From contig NC_021182.1 of the NCBI RefSeq assembly GCF_000389635.1, positions 2,914,001 through 2,978,000 of the forward strand: DNA of 64,000 nt, read 5' to 3'. The translations under genes and the position numbers were made by a program. This stretch comes from Clostridium pasteurianum BC1 (lineage in GTDB: Bacteria > Bacillota > Clostridia > Clostridiales > Clostridiaceae). Each line of letters begins with the position of its first letter. Positions within the stretch are counted from its first letter, which is position 1. Below are positions 8,344-17,003 of this stretch, piece by piece. The notes beneath the pieces are model-generated. The model did no database searches. It saw only the letters and a list, made by a program, of their open reading frames with translations, and had not been told where the DNA came from.

Positions 8344-8371
8344 ATTATATTTCCAAATAGTAATAATGCAA
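8344..8371 (-). promoter_or_regulatory. Possible sigma-A promoter of the RES gene
   Basis: Minus strand TTGCAT (8366-8371), 16-base spacer, TATAAT (8344-8349), about 65 bases before the ATG. Confidence 0.45.
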
Positions 8372-8478
8372 TAATATGCTTATAAAGATAATATAATCAT
8401 AAACATGAAATTAATGTAATAGAGAATGGGTATACTGGTGCCTTACTATTAAAGAATATATTTACTTTTTTTGCCATA

Positions 8479-9603
8479 TTAGATGTCATAAAGTATCAAA
8501 TTAAATTTTAAGGCATATTTTTTTCTATTAGAATCATAACATCTGTTAAACCATGTCAATCCACTGCTGAATAAGCTGTATATTCTAACTATTTTATTTC
8601 TTATCTTTTTAGTTGCGCCTATTATCTTACTCTTCTTATTCTTAGAACAATCTGCTCCTAATATTATCATCCATGTATATGCTATACATAAGCATAAATA
8701 TAAGTTTTCAAAATATATAAGACTGTTTGTCCATGTATCTTCCATATTGAAGCCACTGGATTTTAAATCTCTAAACATTTCTTCTATAATAAATCTTTTC
8801 TTATATTCATTAACAGCATTCTTACTATCAAGATTGGTTACTATATACCAGGTATCCGCTGCTTCTTCTGCCTTACAAACTGCTAAATTGCATCTATATT
8901 TTTCAGCACTTAGTAAAATTCCATTAAACTTTTTTACGCCTTTTTTTAGAGTTTTTATATCTCTAAGGTATTTTATTTTTTCTTTCCCTTCTATATTTAC
9001 AAGCATATCATTGGTACATCTTATACAATATTTCCATCCTATTTTATTTATAAACTTAAATAAATCTATACTCTTAAAACCTCTATCTGCCAGCAATACA
9101 ACTTCATAATTATATGAACTTATAAGATCCTTAATCTCTTCTATTCCCTGTTTTATATGTTTGAAATTTTTATTATCTTTTTCATTATATTCAAATATTT
9201 TATACCATAGTGGAACTGCTCTTTTTCCCACTTTCAGCGAAAATTTAAGTATTAAAAATTTATCTTCCAGTGTTGTATGGTCAAATATTACAACCAGTTT
9301 ATTAGTGGTACTTCTTTTTATATAATTTATCATAATTTCATCGATAAAATTATAATATAGGTAGTCTGACTTTATTGTTGAACTTGAAAAAAATCTATAA
9401 ATTCTTTTTATTTTACTTTCTTCATTGGCTTCTGTATAGTAATCCTTTAGCTTTTCTGATATTTCTGAGATTATAACTGATTTTGATAACAATATTCCCA
9501 AAACAATATATACTAAATTTTTTAGTTTCTTGGATGATATGGGTAAAATCTCATATAGCATTTTTCCTAATTCTGCGGTAATATATTCTTGATTGTTAAG
9601 CAT
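8479..9603 (-). mobile_element. IS4-family transposase (374 aa)
   Basis: DDE transposase of the IS4 type. The first Asp is in VVIFDHTTLEDK, the second in LLADRGFKSI, and the Glu in the YREK signature YKKRFIIEEMFRDLK (Y-2-R-3-E-6-K). The frame is intact over the usual length for the family. The second possible start (ATG at 9603) has GGAG 8 bases upstream and is preferred over the TTG at 9609. I could not identify convincing terminal inverted repeats or a target duplication in 8400-8478 or 9610-9720. It sits against the truncated end of a group II intron relic at 9.8-10.4 kb. Confidence 0.85.
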
Positions 9604-9830
9604 AGCCAATTCTCCTTTTTTATAAGTTTGTTTGTCCGAATTTAACTTATATTTTAGGGCTTGGCTATGTTTTTTTCTATCCTTTTTTTCATGTTACTTT
9701 ATTCCATGTTAATTTTTCTCTTTTTACTGTCCTTACGTCAGATCCATAAAGACAAAAAATGTCTCGTATGCTTCCTTTATACTGTATCTATCATAATCGA
9801 CTAAGCATTTAATAATCCCATTGCATACAT

Positions 9831-10381
9831 TAAATCCTCCCATTTCTGGTTGTTTATTTTCCGAAGTGCAGATAACAGAATCCCTTCGCTCCACTGCTAT
9901 TACAGCATTTTCATCACTACTACGAATTCTTCCGCAGCTAAACCTTGCATCGCTACTTTCATCCTTGTCGTGTCAGCGCTTGGATTTTTCGCTTATCATC
10001 AAGGTTCAGCTTTCTCCTGTTCCTTATAAGAGCCTATATCGTGCTCCTGCAGCCTTTACGCCGACAGCCATTCGGTCAATAAACAGGCACCCACCGAATT
10101 TATCCCAGTTGTGGCTAAATCATCTGGTTTTGACTGCAATGAACCCATTAACGACGCTTCACGGGCTATTCACTTTCGTTCAGCTTCACGATGCACACCT
10201 GACTGCTACCGCAGCCTTTTCCATACGCGCTCAGCACCACAACTTTTGGTTGCAGCACCCAATGGTGGTTTGAAACCTGCACCTGTATGCCGGCTCCGGA
10301 GGGCCCACCTCCATCTCTTTCAAAGCACATCCGACTGCTACGCTATTCTTTTCTTTGCACAGTCGTTCTTTCATGACACAC
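9831..10381 (-). ncRNA. Group II intron relic (5' RNA domains, no reverse transcriptase)
   Basis: This block is far richer in GC than the surroundings. On the minus strand it begins with a GUGYG-like boundary (GTGTGTC at 10381) followed by GAAAGAACGAC, has long structured stretches, and ends with the segment that in bacterial group II introns leads into the LtrA-type gene (AGTAGTGATGAAAATGC...AGTGGAGCGAAGGGA, then GGGAGGATTTAATG). After that ATG no reverse transcriptase follows; the frame closes within ten codons and domain V is not visible, so the 3' half is lost, probably by rearrangement at or near the IS4 element. Identified by recalled sequence features, not by a covariance search. Confidence 0.6.
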
Positions 10382-10474
10382 TTAGCCTAATTGGTAGTTG
10401 GATAATGGGAATTTTAAAATGTCTGCAGTTACGTCATTTTAGAAGAATACGAATTAATAATTTGGTATGATTCT

Positions 10475-11299
10475 TTATTCGTAAAATTTATAAAGCTGTT
10501 TAACACTTACTCCTTCAGCCGTAAAAATAATTGAATTGTTATTATTAAATCCGTTCAAAGAGTGAATTGTTTTTTCTTTTATTGACACTTTCCATTTTTT
10601 ATCAAAATCAATTTTAAAACAAATATATGCTTCCAATTTTAATGGTTCAAATACTATCGAACAAAGAGTTGTATCCTGACATGTTCTTCTTAAGACGTCA
10701 AAAGCATCATTTATTCCAAAGTTATTAATTTTATCATTTATATTCTTATATGCTTTTATATATCTATCAGCACCACATCCGTAAACTTCGTCAAATTTTT
10801 GATTTTCAAAATTGCCATTTGGGAAATTTGTCATAACAATAAATTTGCCATCTATTTTACTTATAACATTAGTATTTATTCCCTCTTCGAGAATTACAGC
10901 ATCACCGTATTTATCTGCAATTATAGTATGTAAGCCCATATTGGGAAAAAAAGGGTTTGTAGAAAAGAAAGCATTTCTATTATTTAGAATATCTAAAAAA
11001 TCTGATACTTTGTCCCCTACCCTTAATGATTCTTCAATAACATCAAAAACAAATACATTATTTCCATTACTACATGGTTGAAAATTTGGGCTATATTCTA
11101 GCGCTTGGGTACATATAAATAAGCCATTACTATTAATACCAGCAATATCTCTATAAATATTATCCATTAATCCTGAAAAGTAAAAAACATCACTATCAGC
11201 ATAATTATAAATATTTAGCTTTAAATCAATGTCATTTGAATCAAAATTCATGCCATAAATTGGATTGTTTTGACTATATACTGCAAAGCTTGTGCACAT
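10475..11299 (-). CDS. Ntn-hydrolase of the choloylglycine/linear amide C-N hydrolase type
   Basis: A predicted amidase with an N-terminal nucleophile Cys: after Met removal the protein begins CTSFAVYSQNNPIYGMNFD, the hallmark of the choloylglycine hydrolase/acyl-CoA:6-aminopenicillanic acid acyltransferase superfamily. Later NPFFPNMGLHTIIAD and FIVMTNFPNG fit the conserved Asn/Asp region. Length (274 aa) is in the short range for bile salt and penicillin V acylases (about 310-340). The ATG at 11299 is chosen because AAGGAGG lies just upstream and the longer frame would place that site inside the coding sequence. Substrate unknown; no transporter or partner gene is adjacent. Confidence 0.7.
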   Translation of the reverse strand: MCTSFAVYSQNNPIYGMNFDSNDIDLKLNIYNYADSDVFYFSGLMDNIYRDIAGINSNGLFICTQALEYSPNFQPCSNGNNVFVFDVIEESLRVGDKVSDFLDILNNRNAFFSTNPFFPNMGLHTIIADKYGDAVILEEGINTNVISKIDGKFIVMTNFPNGNFENQKFDEVYGCGADRYIKAYKNINDKINNFGINDAFDVLRRTCQDTTLCSIVFEPLKLEAYICFKIDFDKKWKVSIKEKTIHSLNGFNNNNSIIFTAEGVSVKQLYKFYE

Positions 11300-11334
11300 T
11301 TTAGAAACCTCCTTCAAAACTAATTAATCAAACA

Positions 11335-11363
11335 ATTTTACATAATTAAAAAATAATATACAA
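11335..11363 (-). promoter_or_regulatory. Possible sigma-A promoter of the Ntn-hydrolase gene
   Basis: Minus strand TTGTAT (11358-11363), 17-base spacer, TAAAAT (11335-11340), about 35 bases before the start codon. Confidence 0.4.
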
Positions 11364-12003
11364 ATTAAATATATTTCTATCTATTATATCATTATATCTA
11401 ACTGTTCCGACGGAATATTTTACAAATGCGTAGTATCTATTTCTAATAAAATAAATCAAATAAGTAAACTACCTTAATAAAATACCTAACTATCGAATTT
11501 CCCATTATAGACATAATTTTCCTAGATAAAATACGTGTGTATAACATAATTTATAATTATAGTTAATTATACCATTATCAGCCACAATATTACATATTAT
11601 TCTAATAATATCTTTCATTAAATATCCAATATATTATTTCTATTCAAAAAAGGCTTTCCAAAACCCTGGAAAACCCCATAAATAGCATGGTAAGTTAATT
11701 TGAACCTTTAACCAATGGTTTTGTTTAAATGCATATAATAGCTTTCTATAATTTGCTGTAACTGTTGTTATTACTAGATTTATTAACTATTATCTTCTGC
11801 CAAAAACTAAAGATTTCTGAAACTCGTGTGGGAAAAGTGTAGGAAAAATCAAATTAGTTTATTGTTTAAATAGACTGACTTTTAATCTATTCTTCTTAAA
11901 GTAAAATTTTGCAAGTTCCAAATTTTACACCCTAAGAGTATTTGAGGCTCCAACAGCATTGCTTGTTACATTTTTTACTTTAGTTTTTCCCTCACATCTG
12001 CGT
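11364..12003. other. AT-rich gap without recognisable genes
   Basis: No reading frame, hairpin or repeat that I can support. All frames are closed repeatedly. The stretch 11640-11960 is less extreme in base composition and may be old decayed coding sequence, but I could not match it to a family. Confidence 0.5.
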
Positions 12004-12183
12004 CTATACTCTTGTATCTAGATGCTGTCCTAGATTTAGATGTTCAGCAACATTGTCCGTAATCTCTATCATCTTAGTAGCAATTTCTTTATCAGTATCC
12101 ATAGTCATCTTCATTACTGCTATTCCCGCTAATTCTTTCACCTTTGATTAACTCATTACCATTGATAATTATGCTATATCCAT
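12004..12183 (-). pseudogene. YjfB-like motility protein, two in-frame stops
   Basis: Reading from ATG at 12183, the 60-codon frame gives MDIA-stop-LSMVMS-stop-SKVKELAGIAVMKM and ends NLGQHLDTRV before TAG. This fits the small YjfB family (typically MDIAALSMxMSQSxL... ending in a NPNLGxxLDIxV-like tail), which is found beside motility genes. Both interruptions are TAA; the second is one base change from the expected CAA (Gln). Everything else keeps the family length, so this is a recently inactivated gene at its usual place near flagellin. Confidence 0.65.
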
Positions 12184-12202
12184 TGTTAGCTCTCAAATAT
12201 TT

Positions 12203-12236
12203 AGAGAAAAGAAGCCAGAGCTTTCACCCTGACTCC
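12203..12236 (-). terminator. Terminator downstream of the intron-containing flagellin
   Basis: Minus strand AGTCAG...CTGGCT stem (one G-U pair) followed by TCTTTTCTC. It lies 28 bases after the second flagellin C-terminal segment, so the intron and this segment belong to the flagellin transcript. Confidence 0.5.
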
Positions 12237-12263
12237 TAATTATTATTCTTGTTAGTTTTCCAA

Positions 12264-12308
12264 TTATCTCAATAATTGAAGGACCTGTTGAGGTTGCTGA
12301 TTTGCTTG
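12264..12308 (-). other. Second flagellin C-terminal segment (3' exon of the group I intron)
   Basis: Immediately after the predicted intron end the sequence reads CAA GCA AAT CAG CAA ... and encodes [14 protein letters not shown] then TAA. This is the flagellin C-terminus, one residue different from the end of the upstream flagellin gene ([14 protein letters not shown]). The two 45-base stretches differ in 9 of 15 codons, including the stop, but all except one of the differences are synonymous. It has no start codon of its own; it makes sense only as a 3' exon. Confidence 0.75.
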
Positions 12309-12798
12309 CGTTTCATCAGTGATTTTTCAATCATCGCCAGACTATATCTTCACCCAACAGAGATATTTGTACTTTATTATTTATACTTTGTTCTCTGTTT
12401 CGGGGTTGGGCACTTCGGGAAACCTCATCCCTACAGACCTCATAGACTTGCAATTAAAAGTTATGAATTAAGAGTTAATATTTATTGTTAGAATTCAATT
12501 CATTGAATTTCTTCATTCACCTTTCACTCTTCATTTTTAACTCTTAACTGTTTAACCCGTTCGTCTTAGTCGTTGAACCTTCTCCAACCTTTCGGTACAG
12601 GAGCTTGGCTGCTGATTATCCAATCTGTTTGCTTTTTAATCCTTCACGCCTGTCCTTTCGAACTTCGTTGTAGAGAAACAGCTTAAGGAAGTTCCAGCAA
12701 TTCACCCAATGTGTGCTTAAAGATTACCCTTTAAGAGACCCTGAAATAATCAACTATCTAAGAAGTTGTAAAACCTGCTGTGGTTGATTATTTGCCTG
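12309..12798 (-). ncRNA. Group I intron (IA-like) at the 3' end of the flagellin gene
   Basis: Minus-strand RNA with the conserved core: P3 UUGGGUG/UGCCCAA (12703-12709 with 12406-12412), P4 UGCUG/CAGCA, P6 hairpin CUCC..ACCGAAAGGU..GGAG, P7 GACUA/UAGUC (12567-12571 with 12340-12344) within the R and S elements GUUCAACGACUA and GAUAUAGUCUGG, and P8 ACAGAGA/UCUCUGU (12392-12398 with 12357-12363). The long insert between P7 and P3 fits the P7.1/P7.2 region of subgroup IA. A P2-like hairpin CUUAAAG/CUUUAAG lies at 12716-12735. The 3' end is placed at the G of AAACG (12309), before exon codons CAAGCA. The 5' splice site is not certain: homology of the flanks puts it after GCT (12799), with GGUC at 12737-12740 able to pair with the exon end GGCU; then the first 45 intron bases would be the current flagellin C-terminus and stop. 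No homing endonuclease is present. Confidence 0.8.
12451..12550. repeat. Period-7 palindromic repeat inside the group I intron loop
   Basis: On the minus strand heptads such as CAGTTAA GAGTTAA and later GAGTGAA AGGTGAA run into an inverted arm (AACTCTTAATTC). Same family as the repeats at 14271, 16857, 17707 and 18922. It occupies the peripheral loop between P7 and P3, where an insertion would disturb splicing least. Confidence 0.6.
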
Positions 12799-13884
12799 AG
12801 CCAACATAGCTTGAGCAGCCTGAGAAAGAATATTGTTTTTTGAGAATGTTGACATTTCTTTTGCCATATCAACGTCTCTGATTCTTGACTCAGCTGAAGT
12901 TAAGTTTTCAGATGCTGTTCCTAAGTTGTTGATAGTGTGCTCTAATCTGTTTGTGAAAGCTCCAAGCTTAGCACGTTCAGCAGATACAGTCTTAGTTGCT
13001 GCATCAATGGAAGTTATTGCACTTGATGCACCAGTAGCTGTAGATACATCTACTGAAGATAATCCTAATCCAGAAGTAGTCATATCTGCAATAGATAAAC
13101 CTATTGTTTGTCCTTCATTAGCACCTATCTGGAAAGTGTTTTGAGTTCCAGCAATTACAACATCCTTGGTATCTAAATCTCCAGCTGTATATGCTGCATT
13201 TGTCTGAATAGTAAGGGATTGTACGCCTGTAGCCACTCCATTAGTTGCATCCCATCCAGAAAAAGATATAGTTCCTGCTCCATTAGCAGCTATATCTGTT
13301 GCTTTAGCAACAATTGTAGCACCACTCTTTAAATCATAACCACCACTACCATCATCTGCGATAGTATAAGTACCTGCAGCCAAGCCTCCGCTAGTTACTA
13401 CACTAGCTACTCCAGTTACGGCTAAAGCAGTTGTTGCTGTTGCATCCTGTGTTACATTTGTACCAAAGCTACCATCTAAAAGTTTTTGAGTATTAAACTC
13501 AGTTTGAGTACCTATTCTTGTTATTTCAGACTTTAACTGACTAACTTCACTTTGAATAGCAGTACGATCATCATCTGTGTTAGTTCCATTTGAACTTTGT
13601 ACAGATAGTTCTCTCATTCTCTGAAGGATTGAACTTGTTTCATTTAAAGCACCTTCTGCAGTCTGAGCTAATGATATAGAATCTTGAGCATTGCTTGAAG
13701 CTTGGTCAAGTCCTCTAATTTGGCCTCTCATTTTTTCAGAAATAGCTAATCCTGCTGCATCATCTGCTGCAGTATTAATTCTAAGACCTGAAGAAAGTTT
13801 TTCCATTGATTTACTTGCATTGTTTGAGTTAATGTTCATGTTTCTGATAGCATTATTAGCTGCTAAATTGTGATTAATTATCAT
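12754..13884 (-). CDS. hag: Main flagellin (376 aa)
   Basis: Canonical filament flagellin: [15 protein letters not shown] start, [23 protein letters not shown] in D0/D1, a central variable domain of about 120 residues (roughly 150-270), and the C-terminal helix ending [16 protein letters not shown]. Translation starts with GGGAGG 9 bases upstream. Transcription is from a sigma-D promoter at 14214-14240, leaving a leader of about 320 bases with two CsrA sites. The reading frame closes with TAG at 12754, but a group I intron core and a second copy of the last 14 codons follow; depending on the 5' splice site, splicing would swap one C-terminus for the other. The largest and most conventional of the three flagellins here, so probably the bulk filament subunit. 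Confidence 0.93.
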   Translation of the reverse strand: MIINHNLAANNAIRNMNINSNNASKSMEKLSSGLRINTAADDAAGLAISEKMRGQIRGLDQASSNAQDSISLAQTAEGALNETSSILQRMRELSVQSSNGTNTDDDRTAIQSEVSQLKSEITRIGTQTEFNTQKLLDGSFGTNVTQDATATTALAVTGVASVVTSGGLAAGTYTIADDGSGGYDLKSGATIVAKATDIAANGAGTISFSGWDATNGVATGVQSLTIQTNAAYTAGDLDTKDVVIAGTQNTFQIGANEGQTIGLSIADMTTSGLGLSSVDVSTATGASSAITSIDAATKTVSAERAKLGAFTNRLEHTINNLGTASENLTSAESRIRDVDMAKEMSTFSKNNILSQAAQAMLAQANNQPQQVLQLLR

Positions 13885-13894
13885 AATATTTACC

Positions 13895-13921
13895 TCCCTG
13901 ATTGTTAACGGACATCCTTGT
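13895..13921 (-). promoter_or_regulatory. CsrA binding sites in the flagellin leader
   Basis: On the minus strand GGAC-AAGGAT-GTCC is a 4-bp stem presenting ANGGA in its loop; the 10-mer ACAAGGATGT (13912-13921) equals the CsrA consensus ACANGGANGU. A second ANGGA (AGGGA, 13895-13899) is part of the Shine-Dalgarno. This is the two-site layout by which CsrA blocks hag translation in Bacillus until FliW removes it. Confidence 0.7.
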
Positions 13922-14213
13922 CCTGTTTTGATTTATAGATAACTCCTTCATTAAGTAACAGTAGTTATGTTATTACTTAATTTGGAAGTTTACTAACTTT
14001 GAAAGAGTGTATTCACTTTTTTATTTACACAAATACTTGTATAAGTTAACTATCTTTTTATAGCAAACTTAAATGCCTTTTTATAAACTAAGCTCTCTTT
14101 CAACTCCTAACCTCCTAAATGTAATATACCTGCATTCTTAACAGATTAATTAACATTTAGTCAGTTATAAATATAATAGTTAAATTTAACTTTATATTTG
14201 TTTTATGCTTATT

Positions 14214-14240
14214 ATATCGCACTCTTTTTTTAGTACTTTA
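14214..14240 (-). promoter_or_regulatory. Sigma-D promoter of the main flagellin
   Basis: Minus strand TAAA (14237-14240), 16-base spacer, GCGATAT (14214-14220). The rest of the 13922-14270 gap is AT-rich leader with no further signal I can name. Confidence 0.7.
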
Positions 14241-14270
14241 TAGTTCTTTATAAATTTTTTTGAAAATTCC

Positions 14271-14342
14271 TCTCACTTTTAACTCTTAATTCTCAGCTTT
14301 CCACTTTTAACATAGTTGAAAGTGGAAAGCTGAGAGTTTAAA
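14271..14342. repeat. Palindromic repeat with a 15-bp perfect stem
   Basis: CTCAGCTTTCCACTT pairs perfectly with AAGTGGAAAGCTGAG around a short loop; flanking heptad-like units (TTTTAACTCTTAA). Member of the period-7 family found through the flagellar operon. Confidence 0.7.
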
Positions 14343-14384
14343 ATAAAAAAGAGTTGCAATTAAAAATTTATTGTTTTTAATTGC
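14341..14384 (-). terminator. Terminator of the flgM-to-fliT operon
   Basis: Minus strand TGCAATTAAAAA...TTTTTAATTGCA, a perfect 12-bp stem, followed by ACTCTTTTTTATTTT, 34 bases after the fliT-like stop codon. Confidence 0.85.
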
Positions 14385-14417
14385 ACCCTATCATATCCAT
14401 TAGTCAATCAAGAAAAT

Positions 14418-14759
14418 CTATATTTTTTTACTAAACACACATGCCTTCCCATACAAATTCTTATTGTAAGTGTTATTAGCATTCCTCGATAGAGAAATTT
14501 TTTCCATCTCTATTCGTAACTTTTCTTTTTTTTCTATCATTACATCCTTTAATCTTTTTTCAATAGCAGCTAGTTCAATTTCATTACTGATTGAATTAAA
14601 CTCCTTCTTAGAAGAATTTAGGTGCCCTAGGTCATCTAAAATATTCTGTCTCTTCTGCATAAACTCATCTATATTATCTAAATTATCACAGTAAAGATTA
14701 TTTATAAGATCTATTGTGATATTTTTATAATTATCTAAATATTCTTTTAATGTGTTCAT
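14418..14759 (-). CDS. fliT: FliT-like flagellar export chaperone
   Basis: A 113-residue, helical, charged protein (LKEYLDNYKNITIDLINNL, then FMQKRQNILDDLGHL) encoded directly after fliD, the normal position of FliT, the cytosolic chaperone of the filament cap protein. The sequence itself is only weakly conserved in this family, so the call rests on length, helical character and position as the last gene of the operon. TTGGAGAAG precedes the ATG by 4-5 bases. Confidence 0.6.
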   Translation of the reverse strand: MNTLKEYLDNYKNITIDLINNLYCDNLDNIDEFMQKRQNILDDLGHLNSSKKEFNSISNEIELAAIEKRLKDVMIEKKEKLRIEMEKISLSRNANNTYNKNLYGKACVFSKKI

Positions 14760-14779
14760 TTTACTTCTCCAATCTAAAA

Positions 14780-14864
14780 AGCAGTTGAGGGTGAAGAGTT
14801 AATGATTGTTCATTGCTAATTTATTCTTAAACTCTACACTGTCAATTCTAAACTTTCAATTAAT
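14780..14864. repeat. Period-7 palindromic repeat between fliD and fliT
   Basis: Heptad-like units (AGTTGAG, GGTGAAG, AGTTAAT) on one arm and reverse-complement units (AAACTCT, TCAATTC, AAACTTT) on the other, with an imperfect stem. Confidence 0.5.
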
Positions 14865-14874
14865 GAATCAATTA

Positions 14875-16836
14875 TTAACCAGTTAACGAAGATAGCTGCG
14901 CTTGTTGAGCATTTAACTGTGTTAGTGCAGTTTCTAATGCCGAAAACTGCTGATAATATGCTTCCTGTTTAGTGCTAAACTCAGTATTAAGATTTTTAAG
15001 CAACTGTGTTTGTTGATATAACTGATCTGGGAGTGTATTATTTCCAACACCCCCATAAAGGCTATAGTTATCCTGATAATTTGCATACTTTGTTAATGTT
15101 GCACTATTTAAAGTTGTACCTGTATATCCAACATTGTCAACAAATATACTGTTTAATCTTTGAAATATCCCACTTTCATTAAATTGAGTGGTTTTATCTG
15201 TAGAAGATGAAACATTAGTAAATAATTTTAATATTTGATCACCATGCTGAGCTATGGCAACTTTAAATTTCTGTTGGTCTACAATAGTTATCTTTCCACC
15301 TTGGGTTACATCATCTGATGTATCCAATCCTATAGAATTACTACCATATTGTCCAAAACTCAATCCCGCATTAGAAACTGCTGTTGTAAAGGCACTTCTC
15401 ATAGAAGAAAGGAGATTTTCAAGATTGTTATCATTTCTAAGTATACCTTGTTTTGCATTATTTTCCCATGATGTAATTTGTGAAGCACTCATACTAGATC
15501 TCTGTGCATCAGTCAGCGGTGGATAAGCATAGTTCTTTTTCTCACCTAATTTAGTTTGAATTTCGTCAACTATAGCATTGTATTTATCTAAAAAGCCTTT
15601 TATTTTATCATAAACCTTTTGAGTATTTTGAGTTATGTTAAAGGTTGTAGATAATGCTGTACCTGATGAATCTTTATCACTTTGAAGATTATATGTCACT
15701 CCATCTATAGTAAAATTATTGGTGGATTTTGTTACTGTAACTGCTGTTCCACCCGGTGGTGTTATCTTTACAATAGCATCCTGACCTGTGTCACTACTTC
15801 CATTTGTTATACCTAATGCCGTAAGTGAAGTACCTGCACCATTAATCTGTATATTTTCAGAACTACCAGTATTGGAAGTTTGAATAGTAAATTTTCCTGT
15901 CAATTGACTAAAAGAAGCTGATACTGCACCTGATGTGGCATTTGAAATATTATTAATCACATCACTTAATTTATCAGTGTTCTTTACAGATATAGTTTTT
16001 GTTGTTCCATTATACACTATATCAAATGTATCACTAGCTGATGACAATCCTAAATCTCCTAATGTAGTTGATAAACTTGGGTTTACAACTCTACCTTTTA
16101 AGCTACTTATTTCGGTTACAGTTGTATCCGTACTATCAATTATTTTCACACTGCTGTCGCTTAATGCTTGAAATTGTATTTTACCATCGCTAGTAGCTAC
16201 TGCCTGTACTTTTCCTTTTAAATTTCCATTTGAATTAATATCTTTATTTATATCATTGGCTAAGTCAGTAACATTACTCTCACTACCAGTTACACTAGCC
16301 AAAGTTAGTTTTACAACCGTACCTGAATTAATACTAAAACCTATAGACTTTCCACTCCAATTTGTTGATACATTAGACAAATTAACGGTATCACTTGTAT
16401 CCTTTACAATATCAGTCCCTATCACAGAAGCTGTTGCTGCCAAATGACCTCCCGTAAAATCAACTTTATAACTTCCAACTGCCGAACCAACACCTGGAGT
16501 AGCAGACAAAATCGTAGAATCAGTTACGTTGGAATCAAATGCCGCATAATTACTAGATGACAAAACATTATTTGTAGAATCCAACGAATTAAAATACGTA
16601 TTTTGCAAATCCTTAATATCCTTAATAATCCCCTGATAAGCTTCCTGTTTCCACTGTACTGTTTGCTGATCCTGCTTTGCTTTATCAATTTTTACCTGCT
16701 CTGCTGTCATCATTTTTTTTACAATAGCATCTACATCAAGTCCAGATGCCATGCCTGTTATTCTAATCATCTGTCCACCGCCAGCACCGGTCATTCCACT
16801 AGGCGTACTAGATGTTGTTGAAGATATATCACTCAT
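14875..16836 (-). CDS. fliD: Flagellar filament cap protein FliD
   Basis: The cap (hook-associated protein 2) that sits on the filament tip and folds flagellin into place. Near the start is the FliD_N signature IRITGMASGLDVDAIVKKMM with a coiled coil after it; the C-terminal 250 residues contain the FliD_C region (KYNAIVDEIQTKLGEKKNYA, SSMRSAFTTAVSNAG...LGL) and a final coiled coil (ETALTQLNAQQAQLSSLTG). The start at 16836 is chosen because AAAGGAGG lies 7 bases upstream; an extra 18 codons in frame upstream read through a repeat and are not needed. It lies between its probable chaperone gene fliT and fliS. Confidence 0.92.
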   Translation of the reverse strand: MSDISSTTSSTPSGMTGAGGGQMIRITGMASGLDVDAIVKKMMTAEQVKIDKAKQDQQTVQWKQEAYQGIIKDIKDLQNTYFNSLDSTNNVLSSSNYAAFDSNVTDSTILSATPGVGSAVGSYKVDFTGGHLAATASVIGTDIVKDTSDTVNLSNVSTNWSGKSIGFSINSGTVVKLTLASVTGSESNVTDLANDINKDINSNGNLKGKVQAVATSDGKIQFQALSDSSVKIIDSTDTTVTEISSLKGRVVNPSLSTTLGDLGLSSASDTFDIVYNGTTKTISVKNTDKLSDVINNISNATSGAVSASFSQLTGKFTIQTSNTGSSENIQINGAGTSLTALGITNGSSDTGQDAIVKITPPGGTAVTVTKSTNNFTIDGVTYNLQSDKDSSGTALSTTFNITQNTQKVYDKIKGFLDKYNAIVDEIQTKLGEKKNYAYPPLTDAQRSSMSASQITSWENNAKQGILRNDNNLENLLSSMRSAFTTAVSNAGLSFGQYGSNSIGLDTSDDVTQGGKITIVDQQKFKVAIAQHGDQILKLFTNVSSSTDKTTQFNESGIFQRLNSIFVDNVGYTGTTLNSATLTKYANYQDNYSLYGGVGNNTLPDQLYQQTQLLKNLNTEFSTKQEAYYQQFSALETALTQLNAQQAQLSSLTG

Positions 16837-16856
16837 TATAGTTCCTCCTTTCATTT

Positions 16857-17000
16857 CTTCAGTTGAGAGTTGAAAGTGGATAGTAGACAATTATAGATAA
16901 TTTTTCTACGTTTTACTCTGAAAAATTTTTAATTTAAGATTTTTAGCACAGCTAAAAATCATCCTACACTTTCAACTTTCCACTATCAACTATCCACTGT
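16857..17000. repeat. Period-7 palindromic repeat between fliS and fliD
   Basis: Left arm made of units GTTGAGA, GTTGAAA, GTGGATA; right arm CTTTCAA, CTTTCCA, CTATCAA, CTATCCA. The arms are reverse complements, so the whole block can fold into a long imperfect hairpin. A smaller internal hairpin (GATTTTTAGC...GCTAAAAATC) sits in the centre. Confidence 0.75.
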
Positions 17001-17003
17001 TTT

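Noticed and set aside
8400-9720. Terminal inverted repeats of the IS4 element
   Set aside because: Candidate pairs around GCCATA/TGGCTATG do not align well enough to define ends.
9821-10470. Overlapping plus-strand reading frames of 119-150 codons
   Set aside because: They run antisense to the structured group II intron RNA, have Ser/Leu/His/Pro-rich composition typical of spurious frames on RNA genes, and no ribosome binding site.
12276-12491. Plus-strand 71-codon frame
   Set aside because: Antisense to the 3' part of the group I intron and flagellin exon; no protein-like features.
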